A stretch of 64,000 nucleotides of DNA. Origin: JAFDZV01 sp964455525 (lineage in GTDB: Bacteria > Bacteroidota > Ignavibacteria > OLB7). Below are positions 1 to 6,693 of the stretch, piece after piece. A model generated the notes under the pieces. That model had not been told where the DNA came from, ran no database searches, and saw only the letters and a program-made list of their open reading frames with translations. Location of the stretch: positions 1,054,001 to 1,118,000 of the forward strand of contig CAYVWR010000001.1 of NCBI GenBank assembly GCA_964455525.1, given 5' to 3'. Each line of letters begins with the position of its first letter. Position 1 is the stretch's first letter. The position numbers and the translations under genes were made by a program.

Positions 1-566
1 CCGGCCATTGCCTCACAGATATTTCTGCCGATATCCCCAACAAGGCTCTGGCGAAGCACATCGGCACCGGCCGCACCAAGCGTTGCAGCAAGCGCGTTCC
101 CGATTGTTATATTTCTCAGATGCCCTATATGAAGCGCCTTGCTTGTATTTGGTCCGGCAAATCCAACAGCATACCGTTTCCCGGCCAGCGCCTGTGATGT
201 GTCGAGCGTGGAGATATCACCCGACTCCAGTCGTGCGCCGAGATCGTCGATAAAACGGTCCGCACAGCGTATCGACACCGTTACCCCCTTCGGGCGCACA
301 TCGGCAATTGCAGGATCGGCAGCAAGAATCCTCCGAAATTCCTCTCCCGACGGCGACGAGATCCAGTCGCGTCCCCTGAAGAACAGACGCACATCAACCG
401 GAGAATCTCCACGGCGACGCAATTCCACCGTCCGGCAGCTTTCGCCACCAAGCGAGGCAAGGAGACCTTCAATATAATTCAGCAGATTTATTGATGGCGA
501 AAGGCCTTCGGATGGGGCTGCAACGCCCCTGGCACGGATATCCGCTGCGGAATCGGGTATCATCAT
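1..566 (-). CDS. argS: Arginyl-tRNA synthetase-like class I tRNA ligase (5' part, cut by window edge)
   Basis: I translated the minus strand from ATG at 566; the frame stays open to base 1, so only the first ~188 residues are present. Residues ~60-125 look like the Add1 N-terminal domain of ArgRS. They are followed by GPNTSKALHIGHLRN, which carries the class I HIGH signature in the ArgRS context (PN-x-K-x-x-H-x-GHLRN), and then by a GDIG segment. By family knowledge the enzyme charges tRNA-Arg with arginine in the cytoplasm. No clear Shine-Dalgarno precedes the ATG. The local variant YAVGFAGPN differs from the usual EFSSPN/EFVSANP, so this could be a paralogue rather than the housekeeping ArgRS. 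The KMSKS and anticodon-binding regions lie outside the window. Confidence 0.75.
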   Translation of the reverse strand, partial: MMIPDSAADIRARGVAAPSEGLSPSINLLNYIEGLLASLGGESCRTVELRRRGDSPVDVRLFFRGRDWISSPSGEEFRRILAADPAIADVRPKGVTVSIRCADRFIDDLGARLESGDISTLDTSQALAGKRYAVGFAGPNTSKALHIGHLRNITIGNALAATLGAAGADVLRQSLVGDIGRNICEAMA

Positions 567-645
567 GGCAGGTGTTGGGTAAAGGCATCATGCGGCTTCC
601 ATCTCCGTGGGCGGAGAAACGGGAATGCACGGTTCAAAACGGCAT

Positions 646-680
646 ACGGCCTCATTATCCTGACGAATAAACGAGGCCGT
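646..680 (-). terminator. Hairpin between argS-like gene and tRNA-Lys
   Basis: ACGGCCTC and GAGGCCGT form a perfect 8-bp stem around a 19-nt loop just downstream of the tRNA-Lys 3' end on the minus strand. A short T4 stretch lies about 10 nt further on. It is plausibly the tRNA transcript terminator, but the U-tract is weak. Confidence 0.45.
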
Positions 681-693
681 AGCAATAACAGAG

Positions 694-1054
694 CGCGCCT
701 AATGGGACTCGAACCCACACCTGCGGTTTAAAAGACCACTGCTCTTCTAGGCCGTTCCTTTCCTGCTCTTCCAGTGGAACCGTATGTCGGAATCCGTAAC
801 GATTGAAGCGAACATCCTTTGTTCGAGAAGTTTAAATTCCACCACCAGGAAGTAGATATCACGATAGAGAGCCTAGGATACCTCTACCGACGCGCGCGTA
901 CTGTTATTCCTGATCGTAGATCGTTTTTTCTCTGGCGTAGGGGCCGCATCAATCTAAGGGAGTTGCCTCCCCTGGGACATTTTTCGGGATTCCAAGGTAA
1001 TTCCGCCTTTGTAGCAGTTCCGTTTAACCTATTGACCGGTTGAGCTATAGGCGC
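694..1054 (-). tRNA. tRNA-Lys(TTT), interrupted in the D-loop
   Basis: The minus strand begins GCGCCTA TA GCTC AACCGGT (1054-1035), which is a 5' acceptor strand, D-stem and D-loop start. The matching 3' part is at ~746-694: GAGC closes the D-stem, GTGGT/ACCGC forms the anticodon stem around loop CTTTTAA, the T-arm is GTGGG-TTCGAGT-CCCAT, and the 3' acceptor strand TAGGCGC is fully complementary to GCGCCTA. The anticodon TTT (730-732) reads lysine codons and the discriminator base is G. No CCA is encoded. About 288 nt separate the halves inside the D-loop, so a mature tRNA needs removal of the insert; otherwise this is a disrupted gene. The seven acceptor pairs plus four D-stem pairs make a chance match very unlikely. 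Confidence 0.75.
747..1034 (-). other. Intron-like insertion in tRNA-Lys D-loop (class unassigned)
   Basis: This is the sequence between the tRNA halves; the boundaries are inferred from the D-loop and may shift by a few bases. It is rich in possible RNA helices: a GGGAG-GCAA-CTCCC hairpin with a GNRA loop, a CGAAC/GTTCG hairpin, GGTAGAG pairing with CTCTATC, and GGAATCC near the 5' end pairing with GGATTCC near the 3' end. The 9-mer GAAGAGCAG of the downstream exon also occurs once inside the insert (near 764-772). I could not find group I R/S core motifs, a U-G P1 pairing at the 5' junction, a group II GUGYG start or domain V, or any coding potential. Confidence 0.5.
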
Positions 1055-1476
1055 ATATGTTGAGGTTATATCACTCGGCACTCTTTTCAGCTACTGCTTG
1101 ATTCGCATCGCCATACGATACTGGAAGCGATCTATGTTGATTATGCAAGAATCGTACGGATGTGTGTGTGTTCGATGAGAATCTGGAACGTCGGACTGTC
1201 TTAGTGTGCCAGGCGATACGGGGAGTAAATTATATCATAATCCCGACGAATGCAAGAAGAGAATGCCTTCTCATATCAATTTGTACGATATTTTTCCGCC
1301 ATTATTTTCTGCCCCCTCTTCTCCTGTTTTTCATGCGATCATCTCTATCCGTCGTGATGGGGATTGTACATTGCAATGGCGGGTCCGGGGACAACCCGCC
1401 CCGCCTTCGTAGCCGAAGATATCGCGGCCTGTGGATGGTGTGTGTGCGTCAGGGCATATCGCAACCGAGCCAGGCG
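1055..1476. other. Noncoding stretch upstream of tRNA-Lys
   Basis: There is no convincing gene here. The stretch lies between the 3' end of the ABC permease and the 5' end of tRNA-Lys, both on the minus strand. It should hold the tRNA promoter, but I cannot pick out a reliable promoter. The open frames on the plus strand lack Shine-Dalgarno sites and recognisable motifs. Confidence 0.5.
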
Positions 1477-2337
1477 TTATCCGCCATTCACATCGAGCCG
1501 ACGTAATGCTCTGCGATAGATGAGCAGAGCAATGCCGCCAAGAATCACAAACCACACCACACCTCGCAGCAGTGTTGCAACAATCAGCGCCGGCTCGGGG
1601 GAGACAAAGAGTTTCGCCGGATAATACATCATCACCGGGAACGGGGTCAGCTCCACCATCGTACGTGCCCAGTCCGGCCAGAAACCGATCGGAACAGCGC
1701 CTCCGCCAAAGGTCATGATAAGCAGCCCGAGAATCCAGACGAAGGCGGTTGCACGTTCGATCCAGAACGTTGCCAGCCCGGCAATAGCCTGAAGTGCGAA
1801 GTACAGCAGGGTACGCAGAATAAAACCACAGAAGAAGGCAAACACGCCAAGCGGCGTCACTGCAATGGTCCCTGAGGCGATCCATGCCACAAGAAAGGCC
1901 GCAGGAAATGCCACGGCAAAGGAAAGGAGCGTATGGGCCATCGAGACCGAGAACCGCGCAAGCAGATAGTCATACGGGCGTGCCAGCGTCACCGCGATAT
2001 TGCCGGAGACAACATCCTGCTCGATATCAAGCTGTGCTTCGGTCTGCACGGAAAAATAGAGGGTCTGCGAAGCGGCAAGGAACCATAGAAGCTGCGCCCA
2101 GGTGAACCCTTCGCCCGCAAGCGACGACACATTCTCCGGCCGCACGGTCACCTGCCAGACCTGGATCAGGACATAAAAGAAGAGGACGATGATGATATTG
2201 CTGAAGATGAAATCCCAGGCATAGGCCGTCTGCTGTCGCAGCTCGATCCTGAAGATCGCGACATACTTGCCGATCTCACTGCGGATAGTATGGGGGCGGC
2301 GGGTGGGATCTGCGGTTGTGGCGCGTGTAGCATTCAT
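1477..2337 (-). CDS. ABC-2 family transporter permease (COG3694/DUF990-like)
   Basis: This 286-residue protein has about six hydrophobic segments: an N-terminal cytoplasmic part, then membrane spans near residues 43-63, 85-100, 130-155, 160-185, 195-215 and 250-275. The middle motif LDIEQDVVSGNIAVTLARPYDYLLAR resembles the conserved region of ABC-2 permeases of the COG3694/COG4587 pair. By family it would form the membrane part of an exporter with an ATPase and a second permease. Its ATG overlaps the stop of the Dph6-like gene (ATGA), so translation is probably coupled. The related permease at 13832-14626 is 11.5 kb away, and no ABC ATPase is present in the window. The substrate is unknown. 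Confidence 0.85.
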   Translation of the reverse strand: MNATRATTADPTRRPHTIRSEIGKYVAIFRIELRQQTAYAWDFIFSNIIIVLFFYVLIQVWQVTVRPENVSSLAGEGFTWAQLLWFLAASQTLYFSVQTEAQLDIEQDVVSGNIAVTLARPYDYLLARFSVSMAHTLLSFAVAFPAAFLVAWIASGTIAVTPLGVFAFFCGFILRTLLYFALQAIAGLATFWIERATAFVWILGLLIMTFGGGAVPIGFWPDWARTMVELTPFPVMMYYPAKLFVSPEPALIVATLLRGVVWFVILGGIALLIYRRALRRLDVNGG

Positions 2338-2996
2338 GATGATCTCACCACCTTCCAGAAGTCGATCTCCAGCCCGACGCTCTGGGGCGTGGCACGGCGC
2401 TCGGCATGGGTCAGGATGATCTCCCCCCGCATAAGCGGCCCCCGGCAGACAAACGTATGATACTCGCCCGCCTCCCCGCAGGGATCGAACCCGTTCTCCC
2501 CCATATACTCTATGAACTCGACGGTGACATCCTTGCCGAGATAGGCCTCGCTGATCTTCCGATCAATCTGGACGATGGTGGATTTCATGGTCCGCCGTTG
2601 TTCCTCGATCAGCAGAGCAGAGGGGATGCCCCAGAGCGGAAATACCGCCCGCATCGAAAAATCGGAAAGAAGGCTCTGGAACCAGTCGCGGTGTTCACGG
2701 CTATGGATATCGCCAAAGATGCCGTGGGTGATGCCATCGCTGCGAAGGTCGAAGAGCAGGTTGCGAAGCTCGCGCTCGTAGGTGTTATATGTGGCCAGCA
2801 CCTTTATCAACGCAATATCCATCAATCCGGCCTGCTCCTCGATCAATTCCGGCGGCAAGCGATGCGACATCACAAGATCGGTGTCGGCATCAATACATGT
2901 GAGAAGCAGCTCGCACTCCATTCCGGCCTGCTGGGCACGCTGGATTGCGTAATGAGAGTCCTTGCCGCCCGACCACATCGCAAATGCACGGCTCAT
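2334..2996 (-). CDS. Dph6-like PP-loop ATPase (diphthine-ammonia ligase family)
   Basis: The product is 220 residues from ATG 2996, which has a good upstream site (AAGAAGG). The N-terminus carries the PP-loop SGGKDS (residues 9-14), which binds and adenylates with ATP. The C-terminal part holds DPCGEAGEYHTF (~172-183), the signature GExGEYHTF of the Dph6/MJ0570 family. In eukaryotes and archaea Dph6 amidates diphthine on EF-2; bacteria lack diphthamide, so the bacterial substrate is unknown. The gene overlaps the BFD-like gene upstream and the ABC permease downstream, each by four bases (ATGA), which indicates one operon. The open frame extends further upstream, but that part reads as a shadow of the BFD-like gene. 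Confidence 0.85.
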   Translation of the reverse strand: MSRAFAMWSGGKDSHYAIQRAQQAGMECELLLTCIDADTDLVMSHRLPPELIEEQAGLMDIALIKVLATYNTYERELRNLLFDLRSDGITHGIFGDIHSREHRDWFQSLLSDFSMRAVFPLWGIPSALLIEEQRRTMKSTIVQIDRKISEAYLGKDVTVEFIEYMGENGFDPCGEAGEYHTFVCRGPLMRGEIILTHAERRATPQSVGLEIDFWKVVRSS

Positions 2997-3241
2997 CCCT
3001 TCTTCTCCCCCACGGTACCGGAAAGGGCAAGCCACCGGTCCGATTCCGCCTCGCCGAGTATAGGAAGATTGGTTTCGCCGGTAGCAAGCGCTCGCTGCAT
3101 ATAGGGCACACAAAGCCCGCAACCGGTGCCGAGTGGCAGATACTGCTGCAATTCCACAACGGTCTGGCAGCCGTGCTCGCGTGCTACCTCGAGCGCCAGC
3201 GCAAAGGGCACACGACGGCAGATGCAACGCTCTACCGCCAT
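2993..3241 (-). CDS. BFD-like [2Fe-2S]-binding protein
   Basis: This is an 82-residue protein with C6-x-C8 near the N-terminus and C41-x2-C44 in GTGCGLC, the cysteine spacing of bacterioferritin-associated ferredoxin (BFD/Fer2_BFD) domains that ligate a 2Fe-2S cluster. I chose ATG 3241 because GGGAGAAGGG lies directly in front. An alternative GTG at 3280 would add 13 residues and would overlap the stop of a 60-codon open frame. The stop overlaps the start of the Dph6-like gene by ATGA. Co-translation suggests that the cluster protein serves as a redox or structural partner of the Dph6-like enzyme or the permease (inference). Confidence 0.75.
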   Translation of the reverse strand: MAVERCICRRVPFALALEVAREHGCQTVVELQQYLPLGTGCGLCVPYMQRALATGETNLPILGEAESDRWLALSGTVGEKKG

Positions 3242-3511
3242 CCCTTCTCCCGCATGATATGTTCCGGCCTGGACATGCACTAAAGATAGTGCAACGGAAC
3301 ACGTACCACCGCTACTGCGACGTAACGATAGGTCAAACGATCCGATTTTCTACGGGCACCGATCCTCAGATATAGACGAGGGACGATACCGCACAACAGA
3401 CGGCAAGAGCCGAAGGAAGATGACACGGAACCTGTCAGGAGGGGATGACACCCCCTCCTCATGAGTCTTCTCCTTACACCGATTCCGCCGACCGATCAGG
3501 GTCCGCCGATC

Positions 3512-3554
3512 ATAAAAAAGCAGAGGACAACCGCCGCACGCAGTCGTCCTCTGC
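3512..3554 (-). terminator. Rho-independent terminator (minus strand)
   Basis: GCAGAGGAC and GTCCTCTGC (3520-3528 and 3546-3554) form a perfect 9-bp stem followed on the minus strand by TTTTTT (3514-3519). It ends transcripts coming from the 3.6-4.1 kb side and insulates the BFD/Dph6/permease operon. Confidence 0.8.
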
Positions 3555-3710
3555 AAAGTCACCCTCCGAGCCGGTCCGACTCCCCCGTCATCAAGACACC
3601 GGAGGGGTTGTATACTCCTGGCCATCCTTGCTGCGCCTCCGACGATCGGTTATCATACGTCGGATACCACAGTATCTATAAATCTCCTGGATGGCGTAGA
3701 GTCAGGAGCA
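3512..3710 (-). ncRNA. Candidate structured RNA ending in an intrinsic terminator
   Basis: On the minus strand several perfect helices follow each other. An outer hairpin TCCTG/CAGGA and GCCATCC/GGATGGC (3616-3707) encloses two inner hairpins, GATAC-TGTG-GTATC (3663-3676) and TCCGACG/CGTCGGA (3638-3664). Then comes CGGAGGG/CCCTCCG-type pairing (3562-3606), and finally a 9-bp GC-rich stem with a T6 tail (3512-3554). I compared it by eye with SRP RNA, RNase P RNA, tmRNA, 6S RNA and the c-di-GMP-I and cobalamin riboswitches and found none of their signatures. It could be a free small RNA or the long 3' end of the upstream aldo/keto reductase mRNA. The 5' end is estimated. Confidence 0.45.
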
Positions 3711-3799
3711 ACGGAATGATCTCGTTCGAGACCCGTCTCAACAAGCTGCCAGCAACTGTTGAAACGCGGGTACAATATGCCGGAGTAGAACGAGGTGTG

Positions 3800-3908
3800 G
3801 TATCACATGAAAATGTGATTTTGGGGGAGGTGATACTAACGCGTGATACTTATCCAACTTGGTGAGCGCCCGTGTGCAACCGGTGAAATCATGGTTTGCG
3901 CTCACCAA
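3800..3908. promoter_or_regulatory. Repeated GTGATAC motif and 11-bp inverted repeat
   Basis: The heptamer GTGATAC occurs directly repeated at 3830-3836 and 3843-3849 (as GTGATACT, 13-nt period) and inverted at 3800-3806. Adjacent to it, TTGGTGAGCGC and GCGCTCACCAA form a perfect 11-bp inverted repeat (3859-3908) with a 28-nt loop. A repeat like GTGATAC could be an operator for the RNA locus below. The long hairpin has no U-tract on either side that would make it a normal terminator. Confidence 0.35.
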
Positions 3909-4077
3909 AAACGCCGTTTTTGCGCAAAATTCTGCGCTTTTAGCCCAAATTAAGTCTACAGATGACCTTTAGGGCCGCCACTGACCTACAATTGCACAAT
4001 AAAGCATAGGATGATACGAATACACCCCCGGCACACCTCCTGTCGGCAATGGAATATGAGCCTGAAGGCACTCCGAA

Positions 4078-5589
4078 TCACTCGGATGGCTCTTCACCGG
4101 GAACGGGGAGATCGAGCCGACGCCACACTTCTTCATCCCCCAATGCCCCTTCTTTAAGCGCATGCACGATATCATCTGTATACTTTTCATGACGCATCCC
4201 AACAAGCACGGTATCCACTCCCGGCACACCCAGAAGCATGCGCACTGCAAGCGCAGAAAGCGTTCCGCCAAGCTCCTCCCCTACAGCAGCAGCCAATCGT
4301 CCGCGTATCTGCTGTGAACGCTGCGCTGCAGAGACTGCGTAATACCCACCGATCGTCTGGAAGAGAGCACGGGCATCGGCCAGATAGCTGTTATACCAGT
4401 CCAGTTGCGACTGCATGCAATGCTGGCGGACATACTGGGAGGCATGGTGGAGCCGGGGGGCGAAATACTGCGAGAGAACATCGTTGTAGTGCTCGATCGT
4501 ACCAAATGTTGCCCAGTACCGATCCATCGTCTCCCCCACCGACATGCATTCCAGGAGCATGCTTCGTGCTTCTGGATCGCTGGCAAAGGATTCGGCAAGA
4601 TCTGAGAGGAACTCGTGTTCCAGTTCCTTGAGCTTTCTGATCCCACTATTGATATGCTCCTGGCCGATATGGGATTCCGACCGGGGAAAATCGGCCAGCC
4701 GAACAAGACCGCCATCGATAATGGCGTTCAGCGGACGATTGACAAGCACTCCCAGGTTTTTCTCCCTTGCCACATCCATCACCGTACGCCCTCTGGACTG
4801 ATTCCGTTCACGAACAAACCCCTGTTCGTAGAGATTTGCAGGGAACTGGATCACCTTGAAGTTATTGACAAGCGATATGCTCTCGGCAAGCTTGACGGTT
4901 TCTTCAAGCGAGGTGAAGTCCGCCGCCGAAGAGGGGTGCGGGAAACTGTTCGATGAGATGCCATAGCAGCCGATCCTCCCCTGCTCCACCTGGCTCTCCA
5001 GATAGATAAACGCGTTTTTGATACGACGGTAGTACTCGGCACGGGCATCATCGAGCGGGATATCTGCGCTCGTGGCCCAGTTGAGATAATATTCCGGGTT
5101 ATGCAGGAGATAAACATCGAGCGATGGAAGATCGAGCCGTTCCAGAGACCGTGTGATCTGATCGTCCAGAAATTCCGGTGCGATACAGTGCCAGATCCCC
5201 GATCCATATTCGACCACCTCCGGAAAACCGCTCCCGGCCTCCACCCGTTCCCGTGCCAGCTCATAGTTGCTCCCCTGGATATAGCCACCTTTCGAGACGA
5301 TAACGATCTCGTTCCGGGAGACGACCCCACTACGGATCAGCTCCGCCATCGTCTCGCCGATCAGCTCCTCGCTCTTGCCATCGGCATAATTGGCGGAGGT
5401 ATCGATCAGGTTGATCCCGGAGACCAGCGCGCTGGCAAGCGCTATACGATGGGCATCCACCCCGGCTGCGATACGATAGCCCCCGAATCCGGCACCTGAG
5501 ACGGAAAGGCCGGTTCTCCCCAGAACAGATGTATATAGATCCGAGTGCCGTCTATGATAGGCGGCGGTTGCTTCGGCAGTGGCACGCAT
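4078..5589 (-). CDS. Aldo/keto reductase family protein with extended C-terminal half
   Basis: The catalytic tetrad of the aldo/keto reductase barrel is visible: D63 and Y68 in IDTSANYADGKSEELIG, K100 in VSKGG, and H163 in LLHNPE. The family catalyses NAD(P)H-dependent carbonyl reduction in the cytoplasm. At 503 residues it is well above the usual ~320. The extra sequence lies mainly at ~285-425, is helical and acidic/aromatic, and sits before the C-terminal MLLGVPGVDTVLVGMR segment that completes the cofactor site. No good Shine-Dalgarno precedes the ATG. The gene stands alone, with structured noncoding DNA downstream. Substrate unknown. Confidence 0.85.
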   Translation of the reverse strand: MRATAEATAAYHRRHSDLYTSVLGRTGLSVSGAGFGGYRIAAGVDAHRIALASALVSGINLIDTSANYADGKSEELIGETMAELIRSGVVSRNEIVIVSKGGYIQGSNYELARERVEAGSGFPEVVEYGSGIWHCIAPEFLDDQITRSLERLDLPSLDVYLLHNPEYYLNWATSADIPLDDARAEYYRRIKNAFIYLESQVEQGRIGCYGISSNSFPHPSSAADFTSLEETVKLAESISLVNNFKVIQFPANLYEQGFVRERNQSRGRTVMDVAREKNLGVLVNRPLNAIIDGGLVRLADFPRSESHIGQEHINSGIRKLKELEHEFLSDLAESFASDPEARSMLLECMSVGETMDRYWATFGTIEHYNDVLSQYFAPRLHHASQYVRQHCMQSQLDWYNSYLADARALFQTIGGYYAVSAAQRSQQIRGRLAAAVGEELGGTLSALAVRMLLGVPGVDTVLVGMRHEKYTDDIVHALKEGALGDEEVWRRLDLPVPGEEPSE

Positions 5590-5704
5590 GGGAGGATTCG
5601 GAAAGGCTCATTGAACATATCGCACCTTCCGCCGCAGAGGGCAGGGTGCGCTGATCTTCAGGGACTGAAAGCAGCAAGCGGCATACCGGACATCGGGAAA
5701 CGTG

Positions 5705-6412
5705 CTACCGTATGCTCAGCAGAAGGTCGATCTCCGGGCCACCGAACAGAAGAAGAAGGCCCCATATCGAGGCTCCAAACGAGAGGGGAATGGTAAGGTT
5801 GTCGTCGATATTCACCCCATAGCTCATCGCCTCGGCAACCGCCGCAACAAACGATGCGATAATACCGGCAACAAGAAACTCCCATGGCGCATCGTAAATG
5901 GCGGCAACGCCAAGCACCACCATAACGGCCGTCACCACAAACGCGGAGGAACCCTCCACGCTCTTCTCCAGAAAACGATGTCGCCCGAACCGGCGACCAT
6001 ACAATGCCGATGCCGTGTCGGAGACGATCAGCACGGTGAAGCCGGTGATGGTGACCACCTTGGGAAAGATCAGAATGCAGAGTGCGGCGGAAAAAAGCAC
6101 AAAGGTTGCCCCGCTGATCTTGCGCTTTCCCTCCTTCTCGTGCGGTCGGAGCATCTGGCCGAAGAGTTTGCTGAACAACTGTTCCACGGCCGGAACCCGA
6201 GTCCGAAGAAACTCGATGGCAAGCGACAACAGAAACGCCGGCACCACAAGAGCCAGCATGGTCTCTCGGGTAAGCCACATATACAGAAGAGGGATGCCGA
6301 TCGAGGAGAGATGGATCATCTTCCGTTGCAGCTCGCTTTTCATGGAGATCTGCGCCGGATTTGATGGGGCCTGAGAGCGTGGGGTGGACGGATGTTTCTT
6401 CAATACAGCCAT
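5705..6412 (-). CDS. Dolichol/phytol kinase-like integral membrane protein (CTP-dependent polyprenol kinase family)
   Basis: The 235-residue protein has five or six hydrophobic segments (about 36-47, 52-68, 103-116, 119-131, 156-170, 173-187, 212-227). It carries DTASALYGRRFGRHR followed by EKSVEGSSAF (residues 132-158), the DxAx-xGxxxG...KSxEG pattern of the SEC59/DGK1/VTE5 family and of related CDP-diglyceride synthetases. By family it would phosphorylate a polyprenol, phytol or diacylglycerol at the membrane, probably with CTP. A second start (M24, base 6343) is possible because neither ATG has a clear Shine-Dalgarno. It has no close operon partner. Confidence 0.8.
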   Translation of the reverse strand: MAVLKKHPSTPRSQAPSNPAQISMKSELQRKMIHLSSIGIPLLYMWLTRETMLALVVPAFLLSLAIEFLRTRVPAVEQLFSKLFGQMLRPHEKEGKRKISGATFVLFSAALCILIFPKVVTITGFTVLIVSDTASALYGRRFGRHRFLEKSVEGSSAFVVTAVMVVLGVAAIYDAPWEFLVAGIIASFVAAVAEAMSYGVNIDDNLTIPLSFGASIWGLLLLFGGPEIDLLLSIR

Positions 6413-6605
6413 CTATCGTTTTGGAAAGTGCAGATGGAGCAGGTTCAGGACGATCTCCATACAGTTTTCTATGCCCGAATGCCAGCGCCGGGCCGGTACG
6501 GTTCTCCTGGCCCCATGCCGGGCGCAATAGCCCCCGCATCTGCCGGTGGCCCATCGCGTTGCACTGGCGGGGAGCGAGAACAATCGGCGACAAACGCCAT
6601 AACAG

Positions 6606-6638
6606 AACGCCCGCTCATGAGAACCATAAGCGGGCGTT
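6606..6638 (-). terminator. Hairpin downstream of ftsH
   Basis: AACGCCCGCT and AGCGGGCGTT form a perfect 10-bp stem with a 13-nt loop, 56 nt after the ftsH stop codon. Only a short, broken T-rich stretch follows on the minus strand. Confidence 0.6.
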
Positions 6639-6693
6639 AACATAAGGCAAAATCGGATAACTGGCACGAACTACTCCGATGCAGCAGCCTGGA

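Larger units (their letters stand above)
3242..4077. other. 835-bp noncoding locus
   Basis: The gap between the BFD-like gene and the aldo/keto reductase holds the candidate RNA, its terminator and the repeats listed separately. It also has a GGAGGGG/CCCCTCC hairpin near 3437-3458, just after an ATG with an AAGGAG site (minus, 3462). That ATG opens a 60-codon frame (3280-3462) without recognisable features; I do not call it a gene. The 134-codon plus frame at 3461-3865 crosses the hairpins and shows no protein-like composition. Confidence 0.5.

Noticed and set aside
747..1034. Classical group I or group II intron
   Set aside because: No R/S core (GACTA, AAGATATAGTC-like), no convincing P1 with U-G, no GUGYG start and no domain V were found by eye. 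A model-based search could still change this.
694..1054. tmRNA (ssrA)
   Set aside because: The 3' part has a complete anticodon arm with loop CTTTTAA and the acceptor has no G3-U70 pair, so it is a tRNA-Lys and not a tmRNA.
2406..3104. 232-codon plus-strand gene
   Set aside because: Antisense to the Dph6-like and BFD-like genes, both with diagnostic motifs.
3461..3865. 134-codon plus-strand gene
   Set aside because: It runs across several perfect hairpins and a minus-strand terminator, has Pro/Arg-rich random-looking sequence, and has no Shine-Dalgarno.
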